A DNA stretch of 64,000 bases from Ningiella ruwaisensis (GTDB lineage: Bacteria > Pseudomonadota > Gammaproteobacteria > Enterobacterales > Alteromonadaceae), in the NCBI RefSeq assembly GCF_004798935.1, contig NZ_RAHT01000003.1, positions 434,001 to 498,000 on the forward strand, in the 5' to 3' direction. Made by a program: the position numbers and the translations under genes. The notes under the pieces were generated by a model. That model saw nothing but the letters and a program-made list of their open reading frames with translations, ran no database searches and was not told where the DNA came from. This document shows positions 17,953 to 27,143 of the stretch, in pieces (position 1 is the stretch's first letter; each line of letters starts with the position of its first letter).

Positions 17953-17981
17953 TTGACTTGAGGCACTGAAATCCGTTTAAT
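17953..17981 (+). promoter_or_regulatory. Promoter of tRNA-Phe
   Basis: TTGACT (17953-17958), a 17-bp spacer and TTTAAT (17976-17981), followed by a GC-rich discriminator (ACGCGTCC). Such discriminators are typical of stable-RNA promoters under stringent control. It is placed about 40 bp before the mature tRNA 5' end. Confidence 0.65.
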
Positions 17982-18022
17982 ACGCGTCCACAGCGAAAAC
18001 ACAAATTTTGTGAGTCGCGATT

Positions 18023-18098
18023 GCCCAGATAGCTCAGTCGGTAGAGCAGCGGATTGAAAATCCGCGTGTCGGTGGTTCGATCCCGCCTCTGGGCACCA
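18023..18098 (+). tRNA. tRNA-Phe (GAA)
   Basis: A 76-nt cloverleaf. The acceptor stem is GCCCAGA/TCTGGGC with encoded CCA. The D-arm is GCTC...GAGC and the anticodon stem GCGGA/TCCGC with loop TTGAAAA (anticodon GAA). The T-arm contains GGTTCGATCC. A terminator follows directly. Confidence 0.97.
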
Positions 18099-18111
18099 TT
18101 TATTCCGAAAG

Positions 18112-18137
18112 CCCTGCTCATACGAGCGGGGTTTTTT
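18112..18137 (+). terminator. Rho-independent terminator after tRNA-Phe
   Basis: CCCTGCTC / GAGCGGGG (one G-T pair) around an ATAC loop, followed by six T. It ends the tRNA-Phe transcript. Confidence 0.88.
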
Positions 18138-18147
18138 GTTTGTGCTG

Positions 18148-18184
18148 ACCGACACGCAGGAGCGCTTCGCACTCCCGTATCGGT
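18148..18184. repeat. Imperfect GC-rich hairpin
   Basis: ACCGACACG..GGAGCGC and GCACTCCCGTATCGGT arms meet at a short TTC loop, with one bulge and two mismatches. It has no T-run and lies between the tRNA terminator and the stop of the STAS-like gene. It may be a processed 3' end for that gene or a REP-like element; one copy is seen here. Confidence 0.45.
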
Positions 18185-18194
18185 GCATTAAGGA

Positions 18195-18557
18195 CTACTC
18201 TTTTAAAAAACGAATTGCCTCGTCTTTTTCATCGCTTTTAAAATATTTGATATGGATGTTTGAAAATAATTTATCTTCGATTTTAACGATTTTTTCAATC
18301 CAGCCTTTATCTGCGACAACGGCGACTTTATCGATGTTTGAAATACCTACTTTATAAAGGTATTTTATCTCTTCTGCGATTGCCGAGAAATCGATGCCTG
18401 AAAATGACTCTATTTCTTCATAAATGACTATTTTTTTGAAACGCTCTGACTTAAAGCGAGATTCTGCTAATACCACCGACATGTCGTTTTCAGTTATTCG
18501 ACCCGACATTTTAAATGCCACGGCATTGTCAATTTTAATGTCGATAATGTCTAACAT
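18195..18557 (-). CDS. SpoIIAA-like/STAS-domain protein
   Basis: A 120-residue soluble protein of the SpoIIAA-like (STAS-fold) family, small single-domain proteins of poorly defined role. The pattern is typical: an N-terminal strand pair (VAFKMSGRITENDM), FKKIVIYEEIESFSGID, a central KVAVVADKGWIEKI segment and a C-terminal KSDEKDEAIRFL helix. The serine phosphorylated in true SpoIIAA anti-anti-sigma factors is not evident, so partner switching should not be assumed. It stands alone between the tRNA and a solute-binding-like gene. Confidence 0.78.
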   Translation of the reverse strand: MLDIIDIKIDNAVAFKMSGRITENDMSVVLAESRFKSERFKKIVIYEEIESFSGIDFSAIAEEIKYLYKVGISNIDKVAVVADKGWIEKIVKIEDKLFSNIHIKYFKSDEKDEAIRFLKE

Positions 18558-18781
18558 ATAAACTCCTGTTGATTTGTTAGCAATCCTTTGATTGAGTGAG
18601 AATTTTAGACTCCCTATTTATAGCCTAACAAACACATACAAAAATTAAAGGGAGAGAATCGGATGGTATTAAGAATCCTGGCTTTTGCTTTTAATCGTCT
18701 ATCACAGATTTTGCAATAAGCGTTAGCTTATGTGCTATCTTTATATCTAAACGACTCAATCATCATGGTTAAGGCTTCAGT

Positions 18782-19642
18782 TTGAAAAATGTATGCCTTT
18801 TGGCTGTTCTTAAAATGCTGTTAGTTGCATCTGCACATGCGGAAAACGTTGAAATTTATTATGACTATAAACCTTTTGCAAAAGACCTGGAAGCATCGGT
18901 TGGTAGTGGTTTAAGCTCAATTACAACGCTACGAGCACTTGAGAATATATCCGTTGAACATTCGTTCCAGCATTTGCCTTTTGACCGAATAGCTCTTGAG
19001 CTAAAAACTAACAATAAACCGGCGTGTTCATTGTTTAAAATCAAAAACGATGAGCGCGAGGAACAGTTTCTGTTTTCTCTACCTTTAGCATTTCAGTCAA
19101 ATTATCGTTTATATATGCAAGCATATTTGCCAGAGCCTCCTGCTAATTTGGTGAGCAATGGTGAAGTGTCTTCGCTTGATGGTTTACTCAAATTTTATCC
19201 CTCGTCAAAATTAGTATTAACAGAGGGGATTAGCTATGGCGAGGAACTTGATCAGATTTTAGAGGGCCTGGATGCTTCACAAGTAATAAAGGTTCGCGGT
19301 GTCGATCGAAACGCCATTCATGCTCGCATGTTTGCGTATCAAAGAGCAGACTTTACCGTAGCATTTCCTGCTCAGATGAACCGCTTCTCAGGTGCAAGAG
19401 GCAATTTAAAATATGAAAGCTTGCGTATCAAAGAGCTGCCTACTCTCGTATCTCTTTACATAATGTGTAATACACACCCCCAAAGTGAGGCATTTTTACA
19501 GGAGGTAAATAAAAACGTCGTCGATATGTACTTTGAGGAATCCTTTCTGGAAACGCATTTGCAATTTCAACCAGCAGAAGAGCATAAACTTCTGACCGAA
19601 AAGATTTCGCTCATTCGCAAACAAATGAGCAAACAAGAGTAA
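18782..19642 (+). CDS. Periplasmic solute-binding-like protein (SBP_bac_3 type), unknown ligand
   Basis: A 286-residue exported protein. A short signal peptide ends at SAHA-EN, then a fold resembling type-3 periplasmic binding proteins: IYYDYKPFAKDL, a central KLVLTEGISYGEELDQIL lobe and a MFAYQRADFTVAFPAQMNRF hinge. Proteins of this kind in Alteromonadales often occur as orphans without ABC permeases, which is the case here. They may act as amino-acid sensors or accessory binding proteins. The TTG start at 18782 has TAAGG upstream and gives a well-formed signal peptide. The ligand is unknown. Confidence 0.65.
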   Translation: MKNVCLLAVLKMLLVASAHAENVEIYYDYKPFAKDLEASVGSGLSSITTLRALENISVEHSFQHLPFDRIALELKTNNKPACSLFKIKNDEREEQFLFSLPLAFQSNYRLYMQAYLPEPPANLVSNGEVSSLDGLLKFYPSSKLVLTEGISYGEELDQILEGLDASQVIKVRGVDRNAIHARMFAYQRADFTVAFPAQMNRFSGARGNLKYESLRIKELPTLVSLYIMCNTHPQSEAFLQEVNKNVVDMYFEESFLETHLQFQPAEEHKLLTEKISLIRKQMSKQE

Positions 19643-19730
19643 AGTGCCACGGCGTATTTGCCAATTAGCTGTGCACTTAGTACAAATAGTACAAAGCGTC
19701 TAGAACAAAGCGTACAGTACAAAGCGTGAA

Positions 19731-21230
19731 TTATTCGCCCAAGCGACCCACTGGTCGCCTTTCACTTCCCTCTATCCCCTGCAAATTATCGCCTAATGCC
19801 TGTCGTTTTTCATTTGCCAATGCTTCAATTTGCGCAACAACTTCAGGATGATCTTCTACAACATTCTTGGTTTCGCTAGGGTCGTCTTTAAGATTATAGA
19901 GCTCTATACCGCTTAACATAGGCCATTCTTCTTCTCCCCGCTTTCCGTTTTCACCCGGCTCTATCACTAAGTTATATCGATGAGGATAATAAAGCTTCCA
20001 GTCACCAAAACGCACCGCTGTAAGGTCGTTTTTATGAAAATAAAAGAAAAAGGCTTCTCGCGTGGGGTCTTGAGTTTGTCCACTTAAAATTGGCCAAATA
20101 TTGTGTCCATCGATTTTCTTGTCAGGTAATTTGCCATCTATTAAATTTATGATGGTTGGCAACCAATCCATGCTGATCATAGGTGTGTCTATACGCTGGT
20201 TTTGCGGCAGTGTTCCGGGCCACTGCACGAGCGCAGGTGTACGAATACCGCCCTCAAAACTGCTCAGTTTACCATTTCGTAAAATACCTGCGCTTCCCGC
20301 ATGTTCGCCAAAAGATAGCCATGGGCCGTTGTCTGACATGTAAATAAACAGGGTGTTTTTAAGAATGTTGTTTTGTTTAAGTGCTTTAATAAGTTCGCCC
20401 GTTGACCAGTCGATTTCCATCATTACATCGCCATACAGCCCTGCACCAGACTTGCCTTTAAACTTGTCAGATACAAAGAGCGGCACATGAGGTTGAGGAT
20501 GCGAAAGCATTAAGAAAAAGGGCGAGTCAGCGTTGCGGTTTATAAAATCAACACTCTTTTCAGTCAATTCAGTTGTGAGATTGCTTTGATCGTCAGTAAG
20601 GACTTTTACCACCTTGTCTTGCTGATAAATGGGTAAGTCAGCAAAGGCAAACTTTTTGTTTACGTTGGCGCTCCACATATCATTCGAATAGGGGATGCCG
20701 TAAAACTCATCAAAACCATGATAGGTGGGCAAAAAAGGCGCAGTATCACCTAAGTGCCATTTTCCAAAAAGAGCCGTGTTATACCCCTTAAGTTTTAAAA
20801 GCTCTGGTAAGGTTTCTTCATCCAGATTCAAGCCCACCGGAGGCCCTTCGACTAAATCTGAAGGCATAAATGCGCTGCTTACACCTATTCGATTAGGATA
20901 TGCTCCAGTTAAAATGGCAGCACGGGAAGCGCTACATACAGGTTGTGCAACGTAAAATTGCGTCAACATAAGGCCATTATCTGCCAAGCTATCTATGTTA
21001 GGAGTGCTGTAAGCTTCTTGTCCAAATGCAGACGCATCTGCGTAGCCTTGATCGTCGGTCAGTACGAGCACAATATTGGGAAGTTGAGGTGAGTTATCAG
21101 CTTCGTTTTGCAATTGCGTTTTAGCATTGTCGCTACACGCAAGCAAGAGAGTGAATGCAGCGATTATAAACAAACATTTTGATTGTGCATTTTCAACGAT
21201 TCGGCCAGGTGATGCAAAAGCGCTTGGCAT
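19731..21230 (-). CDS. S1-type sulfatase, lipoprotein
   Basis: A 499-residue sulfatase. A lipoprotein signal (FTLLLAC, Cys32) places it on a membrane. The catalytic signature is QPVCSASRAAILTG, where Cys99 would be converted to formylglycine by FGE. Metal ligands include Asp59/Asp60 (VLTDDQGYAD), and FGKWHLGD and MSDNGPW are also present. Marine bacteria use such enzymes on sulfated algal polysaccharides, but no lyase or hydrolase for one is adjacent. The start at 21230 is chosen for AAAGGAG at ideal spacing; the frame runs 27 codons further upstream without support. Confidence 0.92.
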   Translation of the reverse strand: MPSAFASPGRIVENAQSKCLFIIAAFTLLLACSDNAKTQLQNEADNSPQLPNIVLVLTDDQGYADASAFGQEAYSTPNIDSLADNGLMLTQFYVAQPVCSASRAAILTGAYPNRIGVSSAFMPSDLVEGPPVGLNLDEETLPELLKLKGYNTALFGKWHLGDTAPFLPTYHGFDEFYGIPYSNDMWSANVNKKFAFADLPIYQQDKVVKVLTDDQSNLTTELTEKSVDFINRNADSPFFLMLSHPQPHVPLFVSDKFKGKSGAGLYGDVMMEIDWSTGELIKALKQNNILKNTLFIYMSDNGPWLSFGEHAGSAGILRNGKLSSFEGGIRTPALVQWPGTLPQNQRIDTPMISMDWLPTIINLIDGKLPDKKIDGHNIWPILSGQTQDPTREAFFFYFHKNDLTAVRFGDWKLYYPHRYNLVIEPGENGKRGEEEWPMLSGIELYNLKDDPSETKNVVEDHPEVVAQIEALANEKRQALGDNLQGIEGSERRPVGRLGE

Positions 21231-21366
21231 GCCTCGCTCCTTTATCAATAAATGTTGGGTGTAGTCTGTTAAAGCTTGTTTTATTTGTAAACACTCATTA
21301 TTTATTCGCAAATTATGAAATTACACATCTTAACGGGTTGAGAAAATACCATTAAAGGAATTCAGA

Positions 21367-22611
21367 TCACCGGCTTTGTACGCCCTGTTGCAGCGCTTTT
21401 TTATATGCACTGATAGCAGGAATACAGGCAATCAAGGCAGTAGCAACAAGCACAATTGCAATAAAAATTGCCGAATCTGTAGTGAATACGTTCGTCTCGA
21501 TAAATAGGCCATAGTTTTGTCCAAGCCAGGAAGCGCCGATGAGCAAACTGATAAATACAAGAAATAAAGCGGCAAAACTGCTAATAATCGAAATGGAGAG
21601 CGCCTCTAGCTGAATAAGCAGAAAAATTGTTACAGGACTTGCACCTACAATTCGCAGAATAGCCAGTTCTCGTTGTCGCTCTCGAATAGAGGTCAGGAGC
21701 ATTGTGGCCATTCCCAATAATGAAGATATCAAAATTAATATCGATATTACTCGTAATATATTTTCTACATTACCAACAATTTGCCACACTTCGGCAAGCG
21801 CCATACCGGGTAAAATAGCCGTAAGCGGTTCGCCTTCGTACTGATTAATTTGCCGAAGCACAAAAAGCGATTGAAACTTGGCATCTAAACCAACTAATAC
21901 CGCCGACACACTGCTTATTTCAAGTTCGGGCATCAGACCTTGCTGTAACTGCGCCTGAATCGTCTTTTGTTCATCCTCGCTCATATGCATAGCTTCAATT
22001 CCGGCCAGACTTACATGCACCGTTTGATCGACGGGCGTGCCGGTTGGTTCAAGAATGCCTGCTACGGTAAAGGGAGAGTCTTCATGATGGTGAAAACTGG
22101 TGTGTCCAATGCCGTGGGAAATAACCAAATTATCCCCAAGTGTATATCCCAGCTTTTCAGCTACTTCACTTCCTAACACCGCCTCAAGCGGTGAGGCAAA
22201 TATTTCGCCCTTTGCAAATTTGAGCGCCTGTTTGTTTGCGTATTTATAACGAGTAAAATACTCAGCGGTAGTGCCCACTACTCGATATCCCTGATGCGAA
22301 TCACCCAGTGATAGCGGAACGGCCCAGGCAACATTATTCGCAGCAGTAATGGCTTCATAACTTTCCCAGGAAATATTATTACTTGGGTTACCAATGCGAA
22401 AAACCGAGTACAGTAATAAATTGATTTGCCCAGTGCGAGCGCCAACAATAATGTCGACGTCAGAAATAGTTCGGTTAAAACTTTCTTTTGCCTGTGTGCG
22501 AATATGCTCAACGCTGATCAAGAGACTAACGCTGACCATAATCGATAGTACGGTTAATAAAACGGAGGTACGTCTGCTTTGTAAACTTTTTAGCGCCAAG
22601 CGTAAAATCAT
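21367..22611 (-). CDS. ABC transporter permease, FtsX/MacB family
   Basis: A 414-residue inner-membrane permease with the FtsX-type plan: an N-terminal helix (SVLLTVLSIMVSVSLLISV), a large periplasmic domain of about 230 residues, and three C-terminal helices (ILRVISILILISSLLGMATMLL, LEALSISIISSFAALFL, and the last before the QGVQSR end). Such permeases move lipoproteins, peptides or drugs across the envelope rather than importing solutes. The periplasmic domain has a His-rich patch (SHGIGHTSFHHHED) that could bind metal. The ATG overlaps the stop of the ATPase gene by 4 bp (ATGA). The cargo is unknown. Confidence 0.88.
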   Translation of the reverse strand: MILRLALKSLQSRRTSVLLTVLSIMVSVSLLISVEHIRTQAKESFNRTISDVDIIVGARTGQINLLLYSVFRIGNPSNNISWESYEAITAANNVAWAVPLSLGDSHQGYRVVGTTAEYFTRYKYANKQALKFAKGEIFASPLEAVLGSEVAEKLGYTLGDNLVISHGIGHTSFHHHEDSPFTVAGILEPTGTPVDQTVHVSLAGIEAMHMSEDEQKTIQAQLQQGLMPELEISSVSAVLVGLDAKFQSLFVLRQINQYEGEPLTAILPGMALAEVWQIVGNVENILRVISILILISSLLGMATMLLTSIRERQRELAILRIVGASPVTIFLLIQLEALSISIISSFAALFLVFISLLIGASWLGQNYGLFIETNVFTTDSAIFIAIVLVATALIACIPAISAYKKALQQGVQSR

Positions 22612-23378
22612 TGCATCGGCTCCACTTTCACTTTTACATTGTTAATTTGTTCAATACTCACATGTTTAGAGAAATGCTGAGCAAGGCCTTCATCATGGCT
22701 GACGAACAACAATGTGCTTCTTATTTCACCTGCCAAAGACATAAGTAAGTTAATAAAGCCATCGCGAGCATTTGAATCAAGCGCTGATGTTGGCTCATCA
22801 ACAATCATAATCTCTGGTTCATTAATTAATGCACGAATAATGGCGACGCGTTGCTGCTGACCAACACTTAGCTTGCCAGCGCTTTGATTTAAGATAGTGC
22901 GAGGCAGTTTTACGGCTTCGCACATCTGGAGCAACCTGCTTTTGAAATTATTTGCACCATCTGCATTTGTATCATTATTTCCAAAATAAGTATCGCCAAC
23001 ATAAGTATTGCCAAAATAGGCAGCAAGTTCTACATTCTCGGCAACGCTTAAGTATTCAATCAAATTAAACTGTTGAAACACCACACCAATATGCTTTGCT
23101 CTGAACTTGTCTCGTTCTCTGGAAGGAAGGGATGAAAATCTTTTATCGAGTAAGTTTATTTCACCTGAGTTTGGGCTCAGCGCACCGCAAATAAGATTCA
23201 ATAATGTACTTTTGCCGGAGCCCGAGTGCCCTGATAAAAACACTTGCTCTCCTCGTGCTACTTCCCACTGGTCAATTGAGATGATGTCATGTTCTTGATT
23301 GGGATAGCAAAAGCGCAGCTCCTTAAATGCAATAGCAGGTGTCAAGTGATCCTTAAGTGTTTCTTTATCTGATGTCAT
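22608..23378 (-). CDS. ABC transporter ATP-binding protein (LolD/MacB type)
   Basis: A 256-residue ATPase that powers the FtsX-type permease next to it. It has Walker A GHSGSGKSTLLN, Q-loop VVFQQFNL, signature LSVGQQQRVAI, Walker B IMIVDEPTSALD and the switch histidine in FVSHDEG. After the Q-loop it carries a low-complexity insertion rich in Tyr/Gly/Asn/Asp (three five-residue units, YFGNT/YVGDT/YFGNN). This insertion is encoded by a 15-bp tandem repeat at 22974-23018 and is unusual for this family. It is translationally coupled to the permease. Confidence 0.93.
   Translation of the reverse strand: MTSDKETLKDHLTPAIAFKELRFCYPNQEHDIISIDQWEVARGEQVFLSGHSGSGKSTLLNLICGALSPNSGEINLLDKRFSSLPSRERDKFRAKHIGVVFQQFNLIEYLSVAENVELAAYFGNTYVGDTYFGNNDTNADGANNFKSRLLQMCEAVKLPRTILNQSAGKLSVGQQQRVAIIRALINEPEIMIVDEPTSALDSNARDGFINLLMSLAGEIRSTLLFVSHDEGLAQHFSKHVSIEQINNVKVKVEPMQ
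22974..23018. repeat. 15-bp tandem repeat inside the ABC ATPase gene
   Basis: Three consecutive units, ATTATTTCCAAAATA, AGTATCGCCAACATA and AGTATTGCCAAAATA. Each adds five residues in frame. Copy-number change would lengthen or shorten a surface loop without breaking the frame. Confidence 0.7.
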
Positions 23379-23491
23379 TTGCTTGTCTATTTTTACTTTA
23401 TGGTTTTATCGAGCAAGGTTGCACTCAAAATACATGAATGTGAACAATAATCCAGAATACTCATATTAAACCACATGATTGGATATTGAGA

Positions 23492-24172
23492 ATGATTATG
23501 TACAAAGCCTTACTTTGGATGTTTTTTATTAGTCTTTTTTTGACAAGTTATTGCAGTGATGCAAAAGGGCAAAAAAATATAAATTTCGCTTTAGTCGATA
23601 CTTTTATCGATGCTTCTGCACAAAATCATCAACTTTCAAGTTCTGAGGATATGCATTTAATGAAAGAATCTGTACTTACAATTAATTTTGTTGATAACAA
23701 TGAGCTTGATAACTGGATTATTGTTAACGACACTGTAATGGGCGGGCGCTCCTCTGCGTCAATTGCGCTGGAGAAAAACAGCTTGGCTTTTTCTGGGGAT
23801 TTATCGCTTGAAAACAATGGTGGTTTTGCATCAATTCGAAGAGTTTACGAACCCCTTGCATGGCAAGATAAAGCGGTTTTTGTAATTACCGTAAAAGGCG
23901 ACGGACGGACTTATCAATTTCGACTTCGAACAAATCGATTCGCCGATGGTGTCGCCTATGTCGCCAACTTTGATACTAAAAAGGGTGAAGAGCAAACTTA
24001 TCGTTTTTTAGCGCAGGATTTTACGCCTCAATTCAGAGGACGAGTGGTGAGTAATGCGCCGGCCCTCGCATTTTCAGAAGTCCAGCAACTCGGTTTTATG
24101 CTTGCGGATAAATCGCCCGGCGATTTTTTACTTTTGATCAAGCGCATTGAGCAATATCCGCAAAATGACTAG
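23492..24172 (+). CDS. CIA30-family protein, exported
   Basis: A protein of about 226 residues with an N-terminal hydrophobic segment (KALLWMFFISLFLTSYC) and a CIA30 domain (about residues 55-222). Visible motifs are WIIVNDTVMGGRSSASI, LENNGGFASIRRVYEP, VKGDGRTYQFRLRTN and a C-terminal LGFMLADKSPGDF. CIA30 proteins were named for complex I assembly in mitochondria; bacterial members are mostly uncharacterised galactose-binding-like folds. The Cys after the hydrophobic core could be a lipidation site, but the lipobox is imperfect. The start could be 23486, 23492 or 23498. Confidence 0.8.
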   Translation: MIMYKALLWMFFISLFLTSYCSDAKGQKNINFALVDTFIDASAQNHQLSSSEDMHLMKESVLTINFVDNNELDNWIIVNDTVMGGRSSASIALEKNSLAFSGDLSLENNGGFASIRRVYEPLAWQDKAVFVITVKGDGRTYQFRLRTNRFADGVAYVANFDTKKGEEQTYRFLAQDFTPQFRGRVVSNAPALAFSEVQQLGFMLADKSPGDFLLLIKRIEQYPQND

Positions 24173-25479
24173 TCATTTTCGTGCTTATAAACAGCACCTG
24201 CTTTCATCACAAAGTCAACATTTTCCAGCAGGGTAATGTCTTCGAGCGGGTCACCTTTAACCGCAACGATATCTGCGTATTTATTCGGCGCTATACTGCC
24301 AAGCGTACTTTCTTGCTTGAGTAATTTAGCCGGTGTAATGGTAGCGGACTGAATGGCTTGAACTGGGCTCATACCAAATTCAACCATACGCGAAAATTGT
24401 TTTGGGTTGTCACCATGCGGATAGACACCCGCGTCACTGCCAAACACCATATTAACGCCAGCGGCTACAGCTTTACGAAAATTTTCGCGTTGTTGCTTAC
24501 CCACGGTGCGCTCTTTGTCCAGGCTTTCTTGCAGGATCCCCGCTTTTTCACCTTCTCCTAATATGTACTCTGTGACATAGATATCCATAGAGAAGTAGGT
24601 ACCATTTTGTTTTGCCAGCTTAATCGCTTCGTCATTTAAAAAACTAACGTGTTCTACTGAATCCACGCCCGCTTTAATTGCAGTAATAATACCGTCAAGT
24701 CCATGGGCATGAGCGGCAACGGTTAATCCGCGCATGTGAGCTTCATCAATTAATGCTTTCATCTCTTCAAAACTGTATTGCTGAACACCCACTTTAGTGC
24801 CTTTGCTCAAAACGCCGCCAGTAGCGCAAAATTTTATTACCGTGGCTCCGTACTTAATATTTTCTCGAACTTTGGCTCTTACTGCCCAGGGGCCATCTGC
24901 CACACCGTCTGATTTCGCCTCAAACTCCGGTGGCAATAAATTGTTGTCGCAATGACCGCCTGTTACACCAATTGACCTGCCCGCCACGAACATGCGCGGT
25001 CCAACTAATTCGCCATCGTTTATCGCATCCCGCAATGCAACATCGGCAAAACCTGGAGCGCCCACATTTCTGACTGTCGTAAATCCGGCCATTAGGGTTG
25101 CTTTAGCATGTTCAACACCGCTTAAAGTGACGCGAGGAAGGGAGCGATTTAAGCGTTTATAGCCATGCACCTTGGCATCTGATGTTAAATGCACATGCAT
25201 GTCCATAAACCCTGGCAATAAGGTGTGTCCGCTCAGGTCAATGAGTTCATCAGTATCTTGTAGCTCAGGTAGTTCATCGTGCAAGGCAAGGACTTTATCT
25301 TTTTCAATTTCAACAAAAGCTGGCGATATCCGCTTTCCTGATTCCACATCTATTAGCGCATCCGCTTTGATGAATAAATTTGCATTTGATGCAGTGCTGA
25401 GTGTAAGTAGGGCAAGCACTGTCCAAATTCTCATTCGGCTACAAATATTGTCGAAGTTAAAAGCAGATACGAGTGGCAT
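24169..25479 (-). CDS. Exported metal-dependent amidohydrolase (M38/imidazolonepropionase-like)
   Basis: A 436-residue amidohydrolase with a signal peptide (RIWTVLALLTLSTASNA). The binuclear metal site is complete: HxH in FMDMHVHLT, a carboxylated Lys in TVIKFCATGG, His in VAAHAHG and SVEHVSF, and Asp in VFGSDAG. Close relatives are annotated as Xaa-Pro dipeptidases or prolidase-like enzymes that act on N-acyl or dipeptide substrates in the periplasm. An ATG at 25434 would give a shorter signal peptide; 25479 is kept for its AAGAGA site. It converges on the CIA30 gene with a 4-bp overlap. Confidence 0.9.
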   Translation of the reverse strand: MPLVSAFNFDNICSRMRIWTVLALLTLSTASNANLFIKADALIDVESGKRISPAFVEIEKDKVLALHDELPELQDTDELIDLSGHTLLPGFMDMHVHLTSDAKVHGYKRLNRSLPRVTLSGVEHAKATLMAGFTTVRNVGAPGFADVALRDAINDGELVGPRMFVAGRSIGVTGGHCDNNLLPPEFEAKSDGVADGPWAVRAKVRENIKYGATVIKFCATGGVLSKGTKVGVQQYSFEEMKALIDEAHMRGLTVAAHAHGLDGIITAIKAGVDSVEHVSFLNDEAIKLAKQNGTYFSMDIYVTEYILGEGEKAGILQESLDKERTVGKQQRENFRKAVAAGVNMVFGSDAGVYPHGDNPKQFSRMVEFGMSPVQAIQSATITPAKLLKQESTLGSIAPNKYADIVAVKGDPLEDITLLENVDFVMKAGAVYKHEND

Positions 25480-25629
25480 GGCAGTCTCTTGTTAGTTCTA
25501 ATGGCGACCCAAATTAAAACAACATCTTTTAAAAAACAACTGATTTAGTTTTTTAAAGTCGCGCCGATAGATAGTGATGGAAAATAGTTATACGTAATTT
25601 TACTGATAAAACATTTAGGAACGCCACTT

Positions 25630-26715
25630 ATGTTTGTACCTGCCTCAAAATACAAAAAACTGTCTGTTGAAAAAGCGCAGCTTGAGGATGCGCTAGCGAA
25701 AGTACAGGGAGAAGTTGAGCGCTTGCACCTTGAAAAAACGCAATTGCAGTCTGAAATTAGTGCATTGCAAAGTGAAAAGGCAGAGAAGTTTGAAGAGGGC
25801 TTGTTGTCATGTGCGCTTAGCTCTATGCGGCAGGTAGAGGGTATTCGCGAGACTGTCTTGCATTCATTCGAAAAAATAGACGCAGAAACGCAATCGGTGG
25901 AAGAGGTAAATGCATTATTCTACACCTCTTCAAGCGCGCTTAATGAAATTGTTAGCGACATGGACCGCATGGGCGTGAAAATGGGTGGCATGGCAACGAG
26001 TATCACCGGACTTTCTGGAACGGCTGATAGTATTAATACCTTTGTTTCTACCATCACTAATATTTCTGACCAAACAAACCTTTTAGCGTTAAACGCGGCC
26101 ATTGAAGCAGCTCGAGCAGGCGATGCGGGTAGAGGTTTCAGCGTGGTAGCAGATGAAGTAAGAACCCTTGCTACCGAAACGAACAAATCGGCTAACGAAG
26201 TGGCAGAATTGGTGAACAGCATCTTAAGCTCTACTAAGTCTGCCGTTGGCTCGGTAGATGAAATTTCCGGAAATAATCAAAGTTTAGCGGAAAGTGTGAA
26301 TAAGCTTAATTCGCTTTATCAAAACATTGTTAAGTCGTGCAACGGAATGACATCAACCATTGCCTCGTCTTCTAAGCTGTCATTTATTCAAACCGTAAAA
26401 CTTGACCACATTGTATGGAAGTCAGATGTTTACGCCTCTCTTAGTGGGCTTAAGCATGTTGAGGAAAGTGCGCTAAGCGACCATCATAATTGTCGTTTGG
26501 GTAAATGGTATGCGCAGCAATCGCAAAGCGAAATTGCAAAGAGTCAGTCATTCAGACATCTTGAACGCCCCCATCAACTTGTACATCAAAAGGGTTTGGA
26601 AGCGCTAAAAGCCAAGAAAGAAGGAAATAAACAGGCTTGCCTAAAAGCACTGGATGCTATGGAATCCGCAAGTGAAGAAGTAATGAATATTCTGGATAGT
26701 TTAAGCGCGTTTTAG
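25630..26715 (+). CDS. Soluble methyl-accepting chemotaxis protein with C-terminal CZB zinc domain
   Basis: A 361-residue chemoreceptor with no membrane segment. Residues 1-60 are a coiled coil. The signalling hairpin follows (about 100-260) with the conserved tip [37 protein letters not shown] in two stretches. A CZB zinc-binding domain comes last: [23 protein letters not shown], and [20 protein letters not shown] domains bind zinc through three His and one Cys, and in some proteins sense zinc or hypochlorous acid. It is a stand-alone gene, probably acting on a cytoplasmic array or a cyclase pathway. A terminator follows. Confidence 0.93.
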   Translation: MFVPASKYKKLSVEKAQLEDALAKVQGEVERLHLEKTQLQSEISALQSEKAEKFEEGLLSCALSSMRQVEGIRETVLHSFEKIDAETQSVEEVNALFYTSSSALNEIVSDMDRMGVKMGGMATSITGLSGTADSINTFVSTITNISDQTNLLALNAAIEAARAGDAGRGFSVVADEVRTLATETNKSANEVAELVNSILSSTKSAVGSVDEISGNNQSLAESVNKLNSLYQNIVKSCNGMTSTIASSSKLSFIQTVKLDHIVWKSDVYASLSGLKHVEESALSDHHNCRLGKWYAQQSQSEIAKSQSFRHLERPHQLVHQKGLEALKAKKEGNKQACLKALDAMESASEEVMNILDSLSAF

Positions 26716-26735
26716 GCACTTATGTTCATGTAAAA

Positions 26736-26773
26736 AAAGCGGCTCTGCTTTAATTCATAGCCGCTTTCTTTTT
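26736..26773. terminator. Bidirectional rho-independent terminator
   Basis: AAAGCGGCT / AGCCGCTTT around a 14-nt loop, with A-rich and T-rich flanks. It separates the convergent chemoreceptor and DUF4870-like genes. Confidence 0.88.
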
Positions 26774-26789
26774 TAGAGTCAATTATATA

Positions 26790-27143
26790 CTAAAACATCC
26801 AGGAGCCTGGGTTTGGATGAGCTTGTTGCTTTTCGAGATATTGAAAGCCTTTAATACAGCGGATAATGAGCCAAATCACCAGAAAAAAGAGAATTAAAAA
26901 TCCAATCAAAATGAAAGAGGTAAGGACACCAATAAATCCAAATAGCAATCCTATCCAAAAAGTCCGAATTTGAAATTGATAGTGCGTTTGCAGCCAAGCT
27001 GGACTCTCGCTCTTTTTAACGTAGGCGATCACCACACCAATAATGCTCGTGATCCCTATTACAATGCTGACCAAATATAAAATATAAACGATTTTTGCTG
27101 TTGATGTATCGTTGCTTGTGGGTTCTAAAACGGGGTCGCTCAT
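26790..27143 (-). CDS. DUF4870-type small membrane protein
   Basis: A 117-residue protein with three predicted membrane helices (IVYILYLVSIVIGITSIIGVVIAYV, FWIGLLFGFIGVLTSFILI in two, LILFFLVIWLIIRCIKG). The soluble linker WLQTHYQFQIRTFW is typical of the DUF4870/Tic20-like family. The function of the family is not known. It stands alone, convergent with the chemoreceptor. Confidence 0.82.
   Translation of the reverse strand: MSDPVLEPTSNDTSTAKIVYILYLVSIVIGITSIIGVVIAYVKKSESPAWLQTHYQFQIRTFWIGLLFGFIGVLTSFILIGFLILFFLVIWLIIRCIKGFQYLEKQQAHPNPGSWMF

Noticed and set aside
18023-18098. tRNA-Phe as an attachment site of an integrated element
   Set aside because: No integrase, direct repeat of the tRNA 3' end or atypical gene block is found next to it.
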